NCBI GenBank assembly: GCA_026724425.1 | Contig: JAIUCV010000018.1 | Span: 3,488,942-3,552,941 of the forward strand | DNA from: Erythrophleum ivorense | Lineage: Eukaryota > Streptophyta > Magnoliopsida > Fabales > Fabaceae | Direction of reading: 5' to 3' | DNA: 64,000 bases | Part shown: positions 21,897-34,610 of the stretch, one piece after another | Position numbering within the stretch: position 1 is the first letter of the stretch | How the letters are laid out: each line of letters starts with the position of its first letter | The notes under the pieces: model-generated | The model's input: only the letters and a program-made list of their open reading frames with translations | Database searches by the model: none | What the model was told of the DNA's origin: nothing | Made by a program: the position numbers and the translations under genes

Positions 21897-24800
21897 TGTA
21901 ATACCATAAGTTCATACGCCTTATACCATAATATTGAAAGCATTGCATACTCATTTGCATTGAGCTTCTATACTTTAGCAGTGGAAATCAAGCATATGGA
22001 TATCAAAATTGTTTAATTTTGCCCATATGAGTCATTTAAACTTACCTCAAATCATTTTTATCCATACCATATGCAAACAAATCAGAAACAACCCATTTTG
22101 AAGCTTATATCATGGATTAACAGCCATTACATCAAAATTTCCATTTTCCATTCTCAGGTTATAGGGATAGTTTACTAATATGAACTTTAGAAAATTATAA
22201 GTAATTCTAAAAAAATCAAAATTATACATATAATAGCTTTCGGAAAGCTCCAGATGTTAAGTAAGGAGTAAAAATATTCTAGACTAAGAAAACACCATCT
22301 AAACCACAAAAAAATATAATAATACTAGAGGTGTCTATTGCATCCTGATATTGACCATAAACTTCAAAATTTTGATTCTCTCTCTTAGAGCTCCAAATGA
22401 GGTGCTCTCAATTGTTACAAAAATCTAATAGTGTCTAGTTTATGCTTATGAAATTTTATGAGTATTGGATTTCATTTTACCTATGAATAACATAAAGAAA
22501 TAAACTGACCATGTGAACAGTGTACAAACCAAATCTACAAAAATTATTTAACTTTAAAAATTCATAATTTATTCTCTAGAGCTCAAAAAATAATGATTCT
22601 TAGTTCAAAAAAAAGTTCTAGATGAGACCTATATTTATGCCAAATTTCATGCTGAGAATCATCTATTTGGTTAGTTTGGGGTTTAGGTAGCAAAAAAGGT
22701 ATTTTATGGCACCTAAAAGGGGTCAAATTTGTCCATTTGCTCTCTTACTCAAACGACAATCACTTGGGCACATCTAAAAAGATAAAAATAACATACAAAG
22801 GCTACCCAAATAGTCCAAAACATCCTATATCTCAAAATCACTTCCCAACTTGAGCTCATACACAAGACCACAAGGGTCTAACTAGGCATTTAAATGTCAA
22901 AATTATACATACAAGCACATATGGCTCCAAAATCCTTTCATTCATCTTAAATATATGTTTTTACATATGTTCAATTATTTACATCTGATATATATTATTT
23001 ATATACAATTCTTGACATTATTTTAGAAAATTCCTATCTTATTGTCACAATGTCCCTCTTCAAGGCATATGGCTCCTTCCACTTGGTCCTTAGACTTCAC
23101 CTAGGCAAAAATAGACATGTGGGGGAAAGAGTGAACTCCAAAGACTTTTAATAGCTCTTTTACTCTTTCAAACATACATATATGATGCATTTTCAAGTCA
23201 AGAACTACAAGCATGCCATAAAACCTTCTAAAAAACACATATCCATTTTTTCATGTTATACAAGTTCATACAATTCAAACATAGGTTCTAAGAGTTGTTA
23301 GTTTAGCCTCACCTAAATTCTTAGGACTTTTAGATTTTTCTCACCCATTTCTAGTGACTTTTGACTTAGCCTCACTCTTTTTTGAGATTTTTGGCCTGTC
23401 TCCCACACTTTTAAGGACTTTTAGCTCCACCTCACCCATCTCAAGGGAATTTTGGCATCACTAAACCCACTCAAACCATTACACATTAAAACAAGTTCAC
23501 AAATCACATCATTGTACCAAGACACTAAATCAATGGCTATAAAGAATCTCATAGTTCAAATGCACATAAAAGCAATCCAAGATAAGCAACAAATTAAGAA
23601 ATGCATGTGAGAAAGGTTAGAGAGCTATTTCATGCTAGGAAACATAACTTTTCCCCTTGCTTTTCCCTTGCACCTTGGCCAACACACACCAATAGGGGAG
23701 TTCTTGATTCTCTTAGTCTAAACTCATCAAATAAGACTCAATCAATCCTTGGAACCAATTCTACCTTTATACAACCTCTATGTTAGTTCACTCAGTCTTA
23801 AAATACTAATACAGTCTATACATATTGTAACACCATATATTTCTAGCTTGCTTCCTATAATTTCTAAGTGTCACATGATGAATTATCGGTCCTGGGGCTT
23901 CCCATGGTTTTTAGGGCCTTTGAGAACCCTGAGCAACTCAAAATTTCTATTTAAAAAGCCCTCTTAGGTATTTTTCCAAAATTATACTTATTTATGAAAA
24001 TGCTACTGGCCTTTTGACAATTTTTTTTGAATTACTCCGACCATAAATCCTGGGCAACTCAAGGCTCAAATCCTTATTTTCTATTATTTAAAATTTTATC
24101 CAAATTTTATTTGGCCTTAAATCACTCATCTCAGGGGACTTGCTTTTCAAACAGGCCTGTTTTGGTGTTTTTATAACGTATCGGGCGTTACACATGTCAT
24201 AAGGAAGCAACCACTTGAAATCATGATCTTGGCTCCCAACTCTCATTCTTTTTAGGTCATATGACTCTATATAAACTTATTAGAACCATCATAAACTTAA
24301 TCTAAGAAGTCAAACTCTAGGTTGCTTCTTTATGTCTAAATGGTACCTAAACTTCTATCTCACAAACTAAGCTTTCTAAATCCAATCCAATGGTTCCCTT
24401 GGTATCTATAATTCATATCTAAACCACTCTTAACTTGAAAACCAAGAAAAACTCTCCCTAGATATAAAAAGAGTTTCTTGGCCGAGACAATGCTTCATAA
24501 GGGAGCCTATGGAGTTTTGTTTGCTTTCTTTTGCAATTAGCTACTTATGAAGCTTCCTAAATACCTTGGGGCCTTATTCATACTCTTACATAAGTCATAA
24601 GATCCTTAGGAAGTTTCAAATTTTCATAGGTATATCAAAATCCCTAAATGCTAAAACTTGTTTCTTGGTTCTTTTTACATTCTATTGCTTCCTTTAGGTT
24701 CCTTAGGGTTCAAAACCTCTTTCCCTAGCATGTTTAAATCAAAACTAAGCCTTTGACCTAGACCTCTAAATCTAGCCAAAACTCATAAGAAGAGAAGAAG

Positions 24801-25627
24801 TAAAGGGAAGAAAAACCACATCATGTATCATACCTTATTTTCAAGCTTTCCAAGAGTTCTTTCTCATGCTCCCAAGAGTTCTCTCAAGCCTTCTCCTCCC
24901 TCCACTACCTCAGCCATAAACAAGCACCTTATCAAACAATCAGACCATAGAAAGAAAAAGGAAGAAGAGAGGAACACGTTTAAAGAAGCAAAGAGTATGA
25001 AAAATACCCTTTTAGAAGGTTCCTTCCATTCTCTCTTGAGCACCTCTTAGCCTCTCTCTCTAAATCTACCTAAGCCAAAAAAATGTTAGTGGAGACGTGG
25101 GAGAAGAGCTGAACGTGTTTTAAGAACCATAATGCAAAGTTGTCACACTTTTTCAGCATTTTATTTTAGTCCCTAAATCATGATTTTTTTCGTTTGGGCT
25201 TAATTCAAATCCTTTTCAAAATCCATCTTTTCCATCATAATATTTAGGCTTTTAAACTTATAAAATGGCTTTGGTTTCACTCAAAACAAATTTAAAATTA
25301 TTCTGAACCATTTGATTGAAATCTTGATCAACCCTAGAAAGCTCTCTATGCACCCTAGAAAGCTAAAAATTTCTATTTAAAAATATTTCATGTGAGTTTT
25401 TCAAAATTTTCAGAAATTATGAAAATGCCTCAATTTATTTTTGCCAATTTTCTTAGCTATTTTGGCTCAGGTTTCCAGGCAACTAAAACCTCAAATCTTC
25501 ATTTTTAGGGGTTTAATTTATCCTTTTAATTTTATTTGGCCACTATCCATTCAATTTCAAGGACCTCCTTTTGAAAATCTCACCTTTCTGACCCTTTTAC
25601 GATAAACCAAGTGTTACACCTTTCGCA
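21897..25627 (-). repeat. solo LTR inserted in RT
   Basis: Flanked by a perfect TGTTT duplication (21892-21896 and 25628-25632). Removing it and one copy restores RT continuity, which fixes both ends. On minus it starts TGCGAAAGGTGTAACAC and ends TGGTATTACA, so the outer start lies 9 bp beyond the usual TGTAAC start. It holds the repeat array at 23301-23465 and the mini-LTR at 23826-24192. ORFs inside (23601-23967, 24823-25050) are not recognisable. Confidence 0.93.
23826..24192 (-). repeat. 367-bp mini-LTR with its own target-site duplication
   Basis: It consists only of the two ends of the long LTR: TGTAACACCATATATTTC at the left (the LTR 3' end, as at 8917) and about 310 bp of U3 ending GGGCGTTACA at the right. 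The middle 3.2 kb is missing. Flanks CATAT (23821-23825) and CATGT (24193-24197) differ at one position, consistent with an aged target-site duplication. Confidence 0.85.
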
Positions 25628-25900
25628 TGTTTTGGCAAAGCTACAAGAAAATCATTTATATGCCAAATAATGTAAGTGTTCTTTTAGCCAAACAAAAATT
25701 GAATACTTAGGTCATGTTGTCTCAGTTGATGGTGTTGAAATGGACAAAGAGAAGGTCTTAACAATATTGGATTGGCCTATCCCAACCATTGTCACTTAAT
25801 TGTATGGGTTTTTAGGCCTTACTTGTTACACTTGTCACTTTATCAAGCAGTATGCCTCAATAGCTTCTCCTCTCAGACAAATGCTATAAAAGAATGCTTT
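25628..25900 (+). pseudogene. reverse transcriptase, C-terminal part, second gypsy element
   Basis: Continues RT after the LTR insertion: LAKLQENHLYAK near 25632, the CKCSFSQTKIEYLGHVVSVD block near 25673-25730, then EMDKEKV, WPIP and a GFLGLTCYTCHFIKQYASIA stretch. These are the thumb-connection motifs found after the FDDI box in gypsy RTs. Stops at about 25670 and 25797 break it. It passes into RNase H near 25900. Confidence 0.9.
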
Positions 25901-26440
25901 GTAGTGGATCCCAGAAGCTATAACTACTTTTGATGCTTTAAAATTTACCATTACTTGCACTTTAATACATGTGTTGCCCAATTTCTCTAAACCTTTCATT
26001 ATGGAAACATATGCTTCAAGCTTGGTGTATTAGAGCTATTCTAAGCCAATTAGGCCATCCAATTGCATTTTTATCTAAGAAATTGTCTACCTAGTTGCAA
26101 GCTAAATCTATCTACATGAGAGAGCTCTATGTTATTACTGAAGTTATGGCAAAATTTCGATACTATCTTATGGGTCAATATTTTATCATCTGGACACACC
26201 AACATAGCCTTAAACATCTCATTAATCAAGTTATACAAATTCCTAAGCAAGAAGATTGGCTTCCAAAACTCTTGGGGTATTGCTACTTAATGGAATACAA
26301 GCTAAGAAAAACTAACATCATGGCATATGATCTTTCCAAGTCATGTTATATGACTTTGACCATTCTTTATACCTTGTGTCTTGATGATATTACTTTCCAC
26401 ATTAGTGCTTCCCTCGCTCTTCAATCTTGATTGCTCAATT
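25901..26440 (+). pseudogene. RNase H and tether, second gypsy element
   Basis: Degraded RNase H: FIMETYASSLVY near 25997 occupies the place of the catalytic D-A-S box, with Asp replaced by Thr. Then QAKSIYMRELYVITEV at 26095 gives the conserved R-E-L segment, followed by YYLMGQYFIIWTHQHSLKHL (relatives: T-D-H-x-S-L), where Asp is again lost. The later NIMAYDLSKSC near 26313 matches the usual A-D-A-L-S-R end. Multiple stops precede and follow the open part at 26095-26430. Confidence 0.85.
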
Positions 26441-26459
26441 TCATACTAATCTTACTATT

Positions 26460-27560
26460 ACACCATATTATGCAATCCATGATCAATTACTTTTTTGAAG
26501 GTAGCAATTAGGGTTTCCTTCTGATGCCCATGATATTATTGATAAGATTCTATTTGAATTTCATTCCTCATAAATAAGTGGTCATGTAGGTTTACTTATA
26601 ACATACTATTGCATTGCAGCTAAATTCTTTTTGGTAGGGAATGCGCATTGACATCAAGCGAATTATACAAAGTTGCTTAGTTTGTCAATGTGCAAAGATT
26701 TCATAGTTACACCTTACAGGATTGCTCAATCCTTTATCTATTCCTAATTCCATTTGGGAAGATGTTGTTATGGACTTTATTATAGGCGTTCCTCCCTCTT
26801 GTGAATTTTTAGTCATTATAGTGGTCATAGATCATTTGTCAAAGTTTGCATACTTTGTTCCTTTAAAATCCATTTACACTAGCTTAACTATACCAGAGGC
26901 TTTTATTCAAACTATGGTCAAGTTGCATGGCATTCCTTGATCCACTATTACAGACCATGACAAAATTTTTTACAAGTTCCTTTTGGCAGCATTTATTTTG
27001 GCTTCAAGGAACTTCATTGCATATGTCTTCGTCATATCACCCTTAAAGTGATGGTCAGTTCGAGGCCCTTAACAATTATCTTGAAATGTCACTTTGTTGC
27101 TTCATTCATAACAATCCTAAGTGTGGGTTCAATTTTTGCCCTAGGCTAAACTATGGTACAACTCTTTATTCCTTACATCAGCTAGGATGACACCATTTTG
27201 ATTTATGTATGGTAGTGATCCACTATTTATCATTCTTTATTCTTCCTCTACTGATATTCCATGGGATGTCTTGTAATAGCTACTTTTATAGGATCCTAGA
27301 TCAGCTAAAGATCAATCTCTCCAACGCTAAATCCTATATGAAGGAATTTGCTGATTTGATGTGTATTAAGATGGAATTTATTATAGATGATTGGGTTTTT
27401 GTTAAACTTCACTCTTATAGAAAGCACTTGGTTTACTTGAGGAAAAATGAGAAGCTAGATTTGCATCCATTTGGTGTGATACAATGTAATTGACTTGTTG
27501 CTTATAAACTACTCTTTACCTCTAAAGGCTCATATTCATCCTATTTTTCACAGTTCACTA
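26460..27560 (+). pseudogene. integrase of the second gypsy element
   Basis: A degraded HHCC region lies at about 26540-26700 (a GHVGLL segment, later LVCQCAK). The core open stretch at 26722-26940 has WEDVVMDFIIGVP (first Asp), DHLSKFAYFVPL and VKLHGIP; a TGA at 26938 precedes the second Asp in T-I-T-D-H-D near 26945. The Glu of the DDE triad is visible in SDGQFEALNNYLEM near 27047. The tail reads on to about 27560 with a K-L-H-S-Y-R-K-H segment typical of the integrase C-terminus; no chromodomain could be recognised. Frame breaks throughout. Confidence 0.88.
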
Positions 27561-27775
27561 CTAAAGAAATGTATTGGCTTTCCCCTTGATCAATATGTGC
27601 CATTTCCAATTGTTGTCTAGGATGACCATCCCTTTATTTCATGACTTGAAGTTTTCAACATTCATCAGGCTAAGATGTGTGATGATTGGGAGTTGCAGGT
27701 CCTTATACAATGGCATGTTTTGGATTGTTGTCCTTGGGATTCTTTTAGATTTATGAGACTTACCCAACTTTGACC

Positions 27776-27789
27776 TTGATGGGGAGGGT
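27776..27789 (+). other. polypurine tract of the second gypsy element
   Basis: TTGATGGGGAGGG immediately before the LTR start TGATGTAAT; position and composition fit a plus-strand primer. Confidence 0.8.
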
Positions 27790-27935
27790 GATGTAATATT
27801 TAAGCTTGATTGGGTTGAAAAGCATAAGGGATAAGTGGCAGTTGATCCAATAAGTGTGGAGAAAGAGTCACTTAAAGCACCATGTGAGCCAAGGCAAAGT
27901 AATAGAATGCGTAAGAAGTCATTGAAGGTGAGAGA

Positions 27936-30900
27936 TGTAACATCTGATAGGTTGTAAAAACACCAAAATGAGTCAGTTTGAAAAGCAAGTCCCCTAAGAT
28001 GATTGATTCAAGACAAAAAAAAATTTGGATAAAATTTTAAATAATAGAAAATAAGGATTTAAGCCTTGAGTTGCCAAAAATTAAACCTGGAGTGATTCAA
28101 AAAATTTGTTGAAAGGACAGTGGCATTTTTACAAATAAGTACAATTTTGAAAAAACACATAGGATGACTTTTTAAATGGAAAATTTGAGTTCTCTGAGAT
28201 TCTTAGAGGCCCTAAAAACAATGAGAAACCCCAGAATAGTTAAAACCCTTCTAGTGTCCATTTTTGAACATCAGTTGACCCAAAATTTGACCCTTTTGTT
28301 GGGAAAGGTTTTAACTCTAAATTGAATGGTTCCAAAGCTATTTCATAAATTAGAAAACCTTAATTTTGTGATGAAAAAGATGGTTCTCTAAAAGGATCTA
28401 AAATAAGCCTAAAACGGAAATGCCACACGCAAGGGACGAAATCATCATTTTTTCAAAACAATTCTCTCTTAATTTCCCTTTATATGTGGTGTCCCATACT
28501 TGGCTCTCTTTAATCGACTTGCTACAGCATCTAAACCAGAGAAGAGAGCTGAAGAGAAGAATGCACAAGAGGAACCAACAAGGAGGAAGGAAAAGGCTAA
28601 AGAAAGGTGAGAAAGTTTAGGATTTGTATACTTTTACCTCTTGAAACTTCATTCTTCTCTTCTTGCTTTATCTTTCCATAGTTTCAATGAAGTTTTTGGT
28701 GCTAGTTTGGGGTTAGAACAAAAGAGATAATTTCAAAATTCAAGGAGGAGGAAGAGGGAAAAGAAAGAACTCTTGAAGAAGGCTTGATTTAAGGTAAATT
28801 CTTGCCTTTCCATCACCTCTCCTTCTTGTTCCCTTAGTGTGTGTATTCGATCAGACTATAGCCATGAGAGGGGAGGAGATTTTGTTTTAAAATAAGAGAG
28901 AATTAAGGGTTTTAGACCATGGAGAGTAGGAAAATACTAAGAAATTGCATGGAAAACTAGTGAAATGCAAGTTAGGAAAGTGTAGGGTTCTTGAACATAA
29001 TTTGAAATCTGGGTTGATTTAAGAATTTCCTAGCATATGTGAGTGTTTGTTTGAGTTTCTAGGACTCTTAGGAAGGCTCCCAAGTGCCCCATCCATTAAG
29101 AAAAAATTGCAAACTCCATGGGTCCCTAATGAAGGCATATTTCAGCTAAGACCCATAGAAATAGCTAGGGGATGTTTTAAATTGTTCCAAGCTTGATTTG
29201 GGACTTTATATGATAAAAAAAAGTAAGAGAAACCTTTGGAAAAAATTTAGAAGCCCTAGATTGAGAGATGAGACCATGGCTTTCATACTATAACCTTGTT
29301 AAGCAACATATATTTAGGCTTGGAAGAGTGGGTGTATGATGGCCCAAGGACTTTAAATGAAGTCAAGAAGCCTAGATAAGGGAAGAAATTAGAGCCAAGA
29401 ACTTGAATTATGGTAGTTTCTTCAATAGGCCATAATGGAACCATTATATGACCATTAGGCAAAGTGTGTGCCTCAAGTGTGATTTAATGTTTTAGCTTGA
29501 ATGTTATTTATGGTGGTTAGGCCAAGGAAGTCAAGCTCCATCTTATTATGAGTGTGTAGCCAAGAAAGGGAAGGTGTAGCCAAGTAAAGCTTGAAAATTT
29601 CCTAAAGTAGCTCTCCACCTTTTCTTGTTGCATATGTGTCATTGTGTGCTTGTGTATATATTTATATTTTTGAGACATGTCACTTGATGCTATATTGTTA
29701 TTTTGGTACCAATATGTCTTCTTGAATGTCTTTGAATTGTGGAAATTGTTCATAAGAATAAGGTAGTGCTAAAAGTCCCTTAATGTAGGTGAGGAGATGC
29801 CAGAAGTCTCATGGCATAGGTGAGACAAGGAAAAAAGTCCCTTGGATGGGTGAGGCTAAATCAAAAGTCTCTAAACTAAGAGTGAGGTAAATCCAAAAGT
29901 CCTAGAAATAGGGTGAGGCCAAAGCAAAAGTCCTTAGAGTTCATTTTTATGCTTGACATGCGTTTGTGGCATAAAAATGTGAAATTGAATGCTTCATAGA
30001 TTAATTAGTTGCATACTTGTACCCTTGACATGTTGTGTGCCTTGAAAATGTGCTTGAATAGGTGTATGAGCTATTGATATTTAATGAATCTCACCCATTT
30101 CTTTCTCTTATCGTATATGGCCTAAGTGGAGTTCAAGATCCAAAGGATAGAAGCCAAGGAGTTTAGATATCCATTTCTTAGCAATCTTGCTAGTTTTGAT
30201 GTACTAGAATGTCAAAGTATATATGTATATATTATTTTTGAGCCATGAAACCTTAAACAAGTGTAAAAATATGTAATGATAGTGTATGTATCAAGAATGG
30301 AGCTAAATGAATGGAAATATACAATTTAACCACTTGAGAGCTCGTTTGTGCATGTATGTATTAGCGTATTATTAGGTGTGAGATGGTGAAAATGAAATGC
30401 ATGGGGATTGGAATCATTTGGGCAGTGTCTACAAGTCATATTCATGCTTTTAAACTTATCCAAGAGGTGCCAAACACTAAAGAAAATCATTTGGGCAGAT
30501 TTGGTACTTCAATTGGATTAAAATTGACCAAATTGGGAGACTATACCACTTTTTGTCCAAATAAACTCTTGTTGGTCTGAAATTTGGGATGCATCTAGAG
30601 CTTGTTCAAAGCTTTTTGAAAAGATAAAGTGGCTAATTTTTGGAGGCCTATAGAATATTTGATGAATTTTTGAAGTTGAAAAATTTTCTGATATGGTCAC
30701 TGCTACTATTCCAATAGTCTAAAAATGAAACTGTGTCAAACATGGGGCAAACAAAGTCCAATTGCCATGAAATTTTATAGAGAGAAACTAGACTTCCTAG
30801 TGACTTATGCCAGCTAAAATTACCCTATTTAGACGTTTAGAGAGGGAGATATAAACTTTTAAAGTTGCTGTCCAGTACTAGGCATCCAGTCAGACCTATG

Positions 30901-31526
30901 TCACTGTTTAATTAGTTTTCATGGTCTAAATGAACTTGGAATGGTCTAGAATGATTTGTTCCCTCTATCTAACATCCATATCTTTTTAGATTGGTATCAT
31001 TTGCATAAATTGGATATTTTTGAAATTAATTGGACATTTTTTAAGTTTATATCAGAAACCTATATCAGTAACAGTAGCTAGTCAGACCTCTGTAAATTTT
31101 TTGATATCAAACATGGTCTAGATGCTATGTTCATGATTTGAAATTATTTCTATTGAAAATTTAACACTCAAAGCTTTCTAGAAAGCTATGGCATGGTAGA
31201 TTTTAATTTTTCTACATTTAGTTATAAGTTTTCAAAGTTGATGTACAAAATCTACAGACTGAACCCAAGGCAGAACCATTAATAATAATGTATGCTTGAT
31301 GTAAGCTCGACTTTTTGGCAATGTTTTGAGATGGTTTTGAGTTGTATTAGTGTAATTAAATTTGAGAATGATATGAGTGATTCCCCAAGACCCACAAAGC
31401 CAAAATGAAGAAATTATGGATAACATAATGCAATTAAATTATATTATTTCCTTTGTTTTCTTGGAGAAATCCATATATGAGACTTGTGTATGTAAGGAGG
31501 CTAGCTAAGATAGCTATGGTATTACA
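27936..31526 (+). repeat. solo LTR of the long-LTR family
   Basis: 3591 bp from TGTAACATCTG to GGTATTACA with a perfect AGAGA target-site duplication (27931-27935 and 31527-31531). The six-unit array is at 29760-29940 and the exon-like block near 29521-29605. An ORF at 28420-28620 lies in the U3/leader part and is not recognised. Confidence 0.94.
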
Positions 31527-31536
31527 AGAGAGAATG

Positions 31537-34363
31537 TGTGATGACCCTAACTTCTAATAATTGTAATTAAGGTTAAATACATTATTAATAACCATAAGGC
31601 AGGGTTACGTGGCATTAAAACTAATTACATTATGGAAATACGGGAAAATTTGAACCTTAATTTTATTAGAGTCATCAACCATATAATTACCAATACTTAC
31701 ATACATCAGGGGAAACGAACATTGATGTTATGAGCCTTGATTCTATTACCTATCATTTTTAACTCACATTTATCTTCTATCAATGTTTACAAGTCATCCC
31801 TTGAGGTTACAATATGGAAAACTAAGATTTTCTAGTCAATATAGGAGTTTCAAGACATTCACTGCAGCCAATTTCCCCTTAGCCGCGCATCATTACTAAT
31901 TTCGCAGTGGCCAACCTACATGTCGCCATGACGAAGAAGCCTCTTGGAAGTTCCCTCGTTCGCCTCTTTCTATTGGTCGCAGCCAATACCTCCTTTCGCC
32001 GCGGCCAATTCCTCTCTGGAATGCTTGGGTCATTTTCACAAGAGTTCACTGCGGCGAATTTCCCTCTGGACGACTCCCAGTTTAGCCTCTCATATTTTAC
32101 CACGACCAATTCCTCATTTGCCACGGTGAATTGCTCTTTGGAACTCTCCTTGGGCAACTTCACCACTATTGGCCGCGGCTAACAATATTTTAGCCGTGAC
32201 CAAATACCTGCTGATCCTACTACTCTTAAAACCTTGCCTCAAACTCTCCACTCTCCCTCCAATAACCCCCTAGGGTCACTCTACCTTAAATTATGCAACT
32301 CTAATGGTGTTTATGCACCTTATTTACCCATTTAACTTTCCATTACCAATTCAAAACTTCGATACTATATCCTACTTGCCTAGCTATCTCATATCAGCAC
32401 AATCATGGATTAATGACAGTAAGAACTCATGCATTAACAACAATTAACATCCCATATACATTCTATAGAGATTTCATTCATCAACAGTTTATGTCCACAT
32501 CCAATGCATCATATGACTACAATTCCCAAATGGTAAACCATATCACAAATTCAACAAAGCTATGTATATGATGTTATAAGTTCATACATCAATATCCAAC
32601 TATAATGAGACTTAAATCCTTAATGGTTACATTTCAACAAGGAAAAATATAAACGCCTACACTTGGTAACATGATTACATGATGATGCTATGTAAACTAA
32701 TAACAAAATTGCATCTACCCTACTCAGATTAGCCCAAGTGTAGCTTCCTCCACACATGGCTAGAGCTCATAGATTTTCATCCACTTGCTTGTCCTTATCC
32801 TTACCCGAAGAACCTTCACCTGAAATATTAATCCCATAAAATGGGGTGAGATATAAATCTCAGTAACCAAGGCAATTCTATCATATATTCTAGTTTAATT
32901 AGCATACATGCATAATTTCACATAAGCGACAGCAAAATATCAGTCATATCAGTAAATGAAACAAGTAGGCTATCGAGATTACTATCCTATACTAGCAATT
33001 ATATTTCCACATGTTAAAGGTCATTAACACCAGGAAAGGCCTATCCATGGCACTTACTCCCCATTGAGCACAACCAGGGCTTAGTGCATCTGGGGTTTGA
33101 TCATAACCCGGTGCCCGATCGAAGCACATGCATGGGTGGCAGCCGCACCACAGCTCCACCATGGACTCATAAGATCCAATCACAATTCAATAGATAGCCA
33201 ACCAATTCATTCAACATTTCAAATCATTCATGTACAGCAACGTATGAAATTAAATCAGATATATACATGGAATTAATATAAATCTGGTTACCTCACTTGT
33301 AAATAATTGCAACAGTCACCAATGGTGCAAAAATCCCCCTATAACCATAGCATCATAGAATTACTACTCTAATTTACCATTAACAATTGCAATCAGTACC
33401 CAAAGAATTTAAAATGCTAATGACTACCTAAGAATTACTCACCCAGCCACTACAAGTCCCAAATTCATATTGAAGTGTCCTCTACCAGAAAAGGTCAATA
33501 TTTCATCTAAAATCTTAATCAAATTTGTACAAAATTAATACTCATATTATAATCAAGTCATTAGGGTCTCAAATCAACAGAATTACCTCAAAAAGAAGAG
33601 TTCATACCTATCTAATGATAGCCCTAGCCTCAACCTACGAATTTCATCAAGAAAATCCCCAAACACCCACATTTCAGATTTTGGATATGGTGAAAATACT
33701 CCAAATAAAAAAATAATTGGACCAAAATGAAGAGAAAGATGAGGGGATTAAGTTATATAACTATTACCTTGGTTGAATCTTGCTCTAAATGTGAGAAAAT
33801 GTGGATTTATGCTAAGAACCCTAGCCTCCCCTTTAGATCTCCGAATTTGAGTTGTGTTTTTGTGTTTCAGCAAATGGAGAGGTGGCTGAAGCATTAGGGT
33901 TTGAGTTGGGTTTTAGTTGAGTCAAATGTGGGTCATGGGTTGCTCCAAGGTCCAACTCTAATTGGGCTTCAAATTTTAGCTTTGGTTGGGCCAATTTTGA
34001 GGTGTTGGGTTGCTGAAATCCAATTAGGCCAAACCAAGTTTTAAGAGTCCAAAGGTTTTGGGTCTGCACAAGGGTTATTGGGCCAATTATAAGAGCCTAT
34101 ACAAGGTCAATCTTGGGCCTCTATCACATTGAATTATATTGGGCCTGCACCTAGCTTATTGGGCCTCTATTAGCCTCTTATCATGATCTCCTATATTACT
34201 TTGGGCCTAGATAAAATCTCTCTCTCAATTAAATCTCAAACCCATATTAATAATTCATCTTTCTAAAATCCCCATTTACTTAACTTACTCGATTATTTCA
34301 TATTAATTATTCTTAATTAACCTAATCCATGATTAACACCTTAATTAATTATGGGGTGTTACA
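31537..34363 (-). repeat. solo LTR of a different family, with a GC-rich palindrome cluster
   Basis: On minus it starts TGTAACACCCC at 34363 and ends GGGTCATCACA at 31537, 2827 bp, with a perfect GAATG target-site duplication (31532-31536 and 34364-34368). It lacks the 30-bp array and is not alignable by eye to the long-LTR family. ORFs inside it (31879-32182 both strands, 33833-34069) follow repeat structure rather than a protein family. Confidence 0.93.
31860..32205. repeat. GC-rich palindromic repeat cluster in the solo LTR
   Basis: At least nine variants of GCCGCGGCCAATT (for example at 31881, 31978, 31998, 32051, 32101, 32121 and 32170) in about 345 bp. The core GCCGCGGC is palindromic and CpG-rich, in sharp contrast to the AT-rich surroundings. 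Confidence 0.85.
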
Positions 34364-34610
34364 GAATGAGCAAGTATAAAGCAGATGAGCTCAAGACATA
34401 GGGAAGCAATTGAGCATTGATAGATCCTCCTTTTGATCATTCTTTTTTAGTTTTGAGTTGCATTTCCTCTATTTTCTTCCATTTGGGACCTTCTGCGTAT
34501 TTTTCTCTAGATTTCAGTGACTTTGTGTGGCTATATCTAGCTCTGAGAATTTTGAATAAGATTCAATATTTCCTTGTGTGTTTTGGCTTATTTTAAAGGA
34601 GTTCATTACA

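Larger units (their letters stand above)
12372..34610 (+). mobile_element. second Ty3/gypsy element, heavily nested
   Basis: Coding pieces in the order gag, protease, RT, RNase H, integrase, followed by a polypurine tract and a 3' LTR, all on +. It is split by solo LTRs at 12586-19780 (itself containing 13273-16890), 21897-25627 (containing a mini-LTR), 27936-31526 and 31537-34363. Reading across the insertions in gag and RT keeps the same frame. The putative 5' LTR ends at 12477 and the 3' LTR at 34610 with the shared end GGAGTTCATTACA. Gag and protease style resembles chromoviruses other than Tekay, possibly Reina-like; the clade is uncertain. The left boundary is not resolved. Confidence 0.82.
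27790..34610 (+). repeat. 3' LTR of the second gypsy element, split by two solo LTRs
   Basis: The LTR pieces are 27790-27935, 31527-31536 and 34364-34610, together about 394 bp after subtracting duplicated targets. It starts TGATGTAAT after the polypurine tract and ends TTCATTACA. It received two independent solo LTRs, at 27936-31526 and 31537-34363, whose insertion points are only about 10 bp apart. Confidence 0.78.

Noticed and set aside
31879..32182. Overlapping ORFs on both strands in the GC-rich patch
   Set aside because: They follow the GCCGCGGC repeat cluster inside a solo LTR and show no family motif; GC-rich repeats give few stops on either strand.
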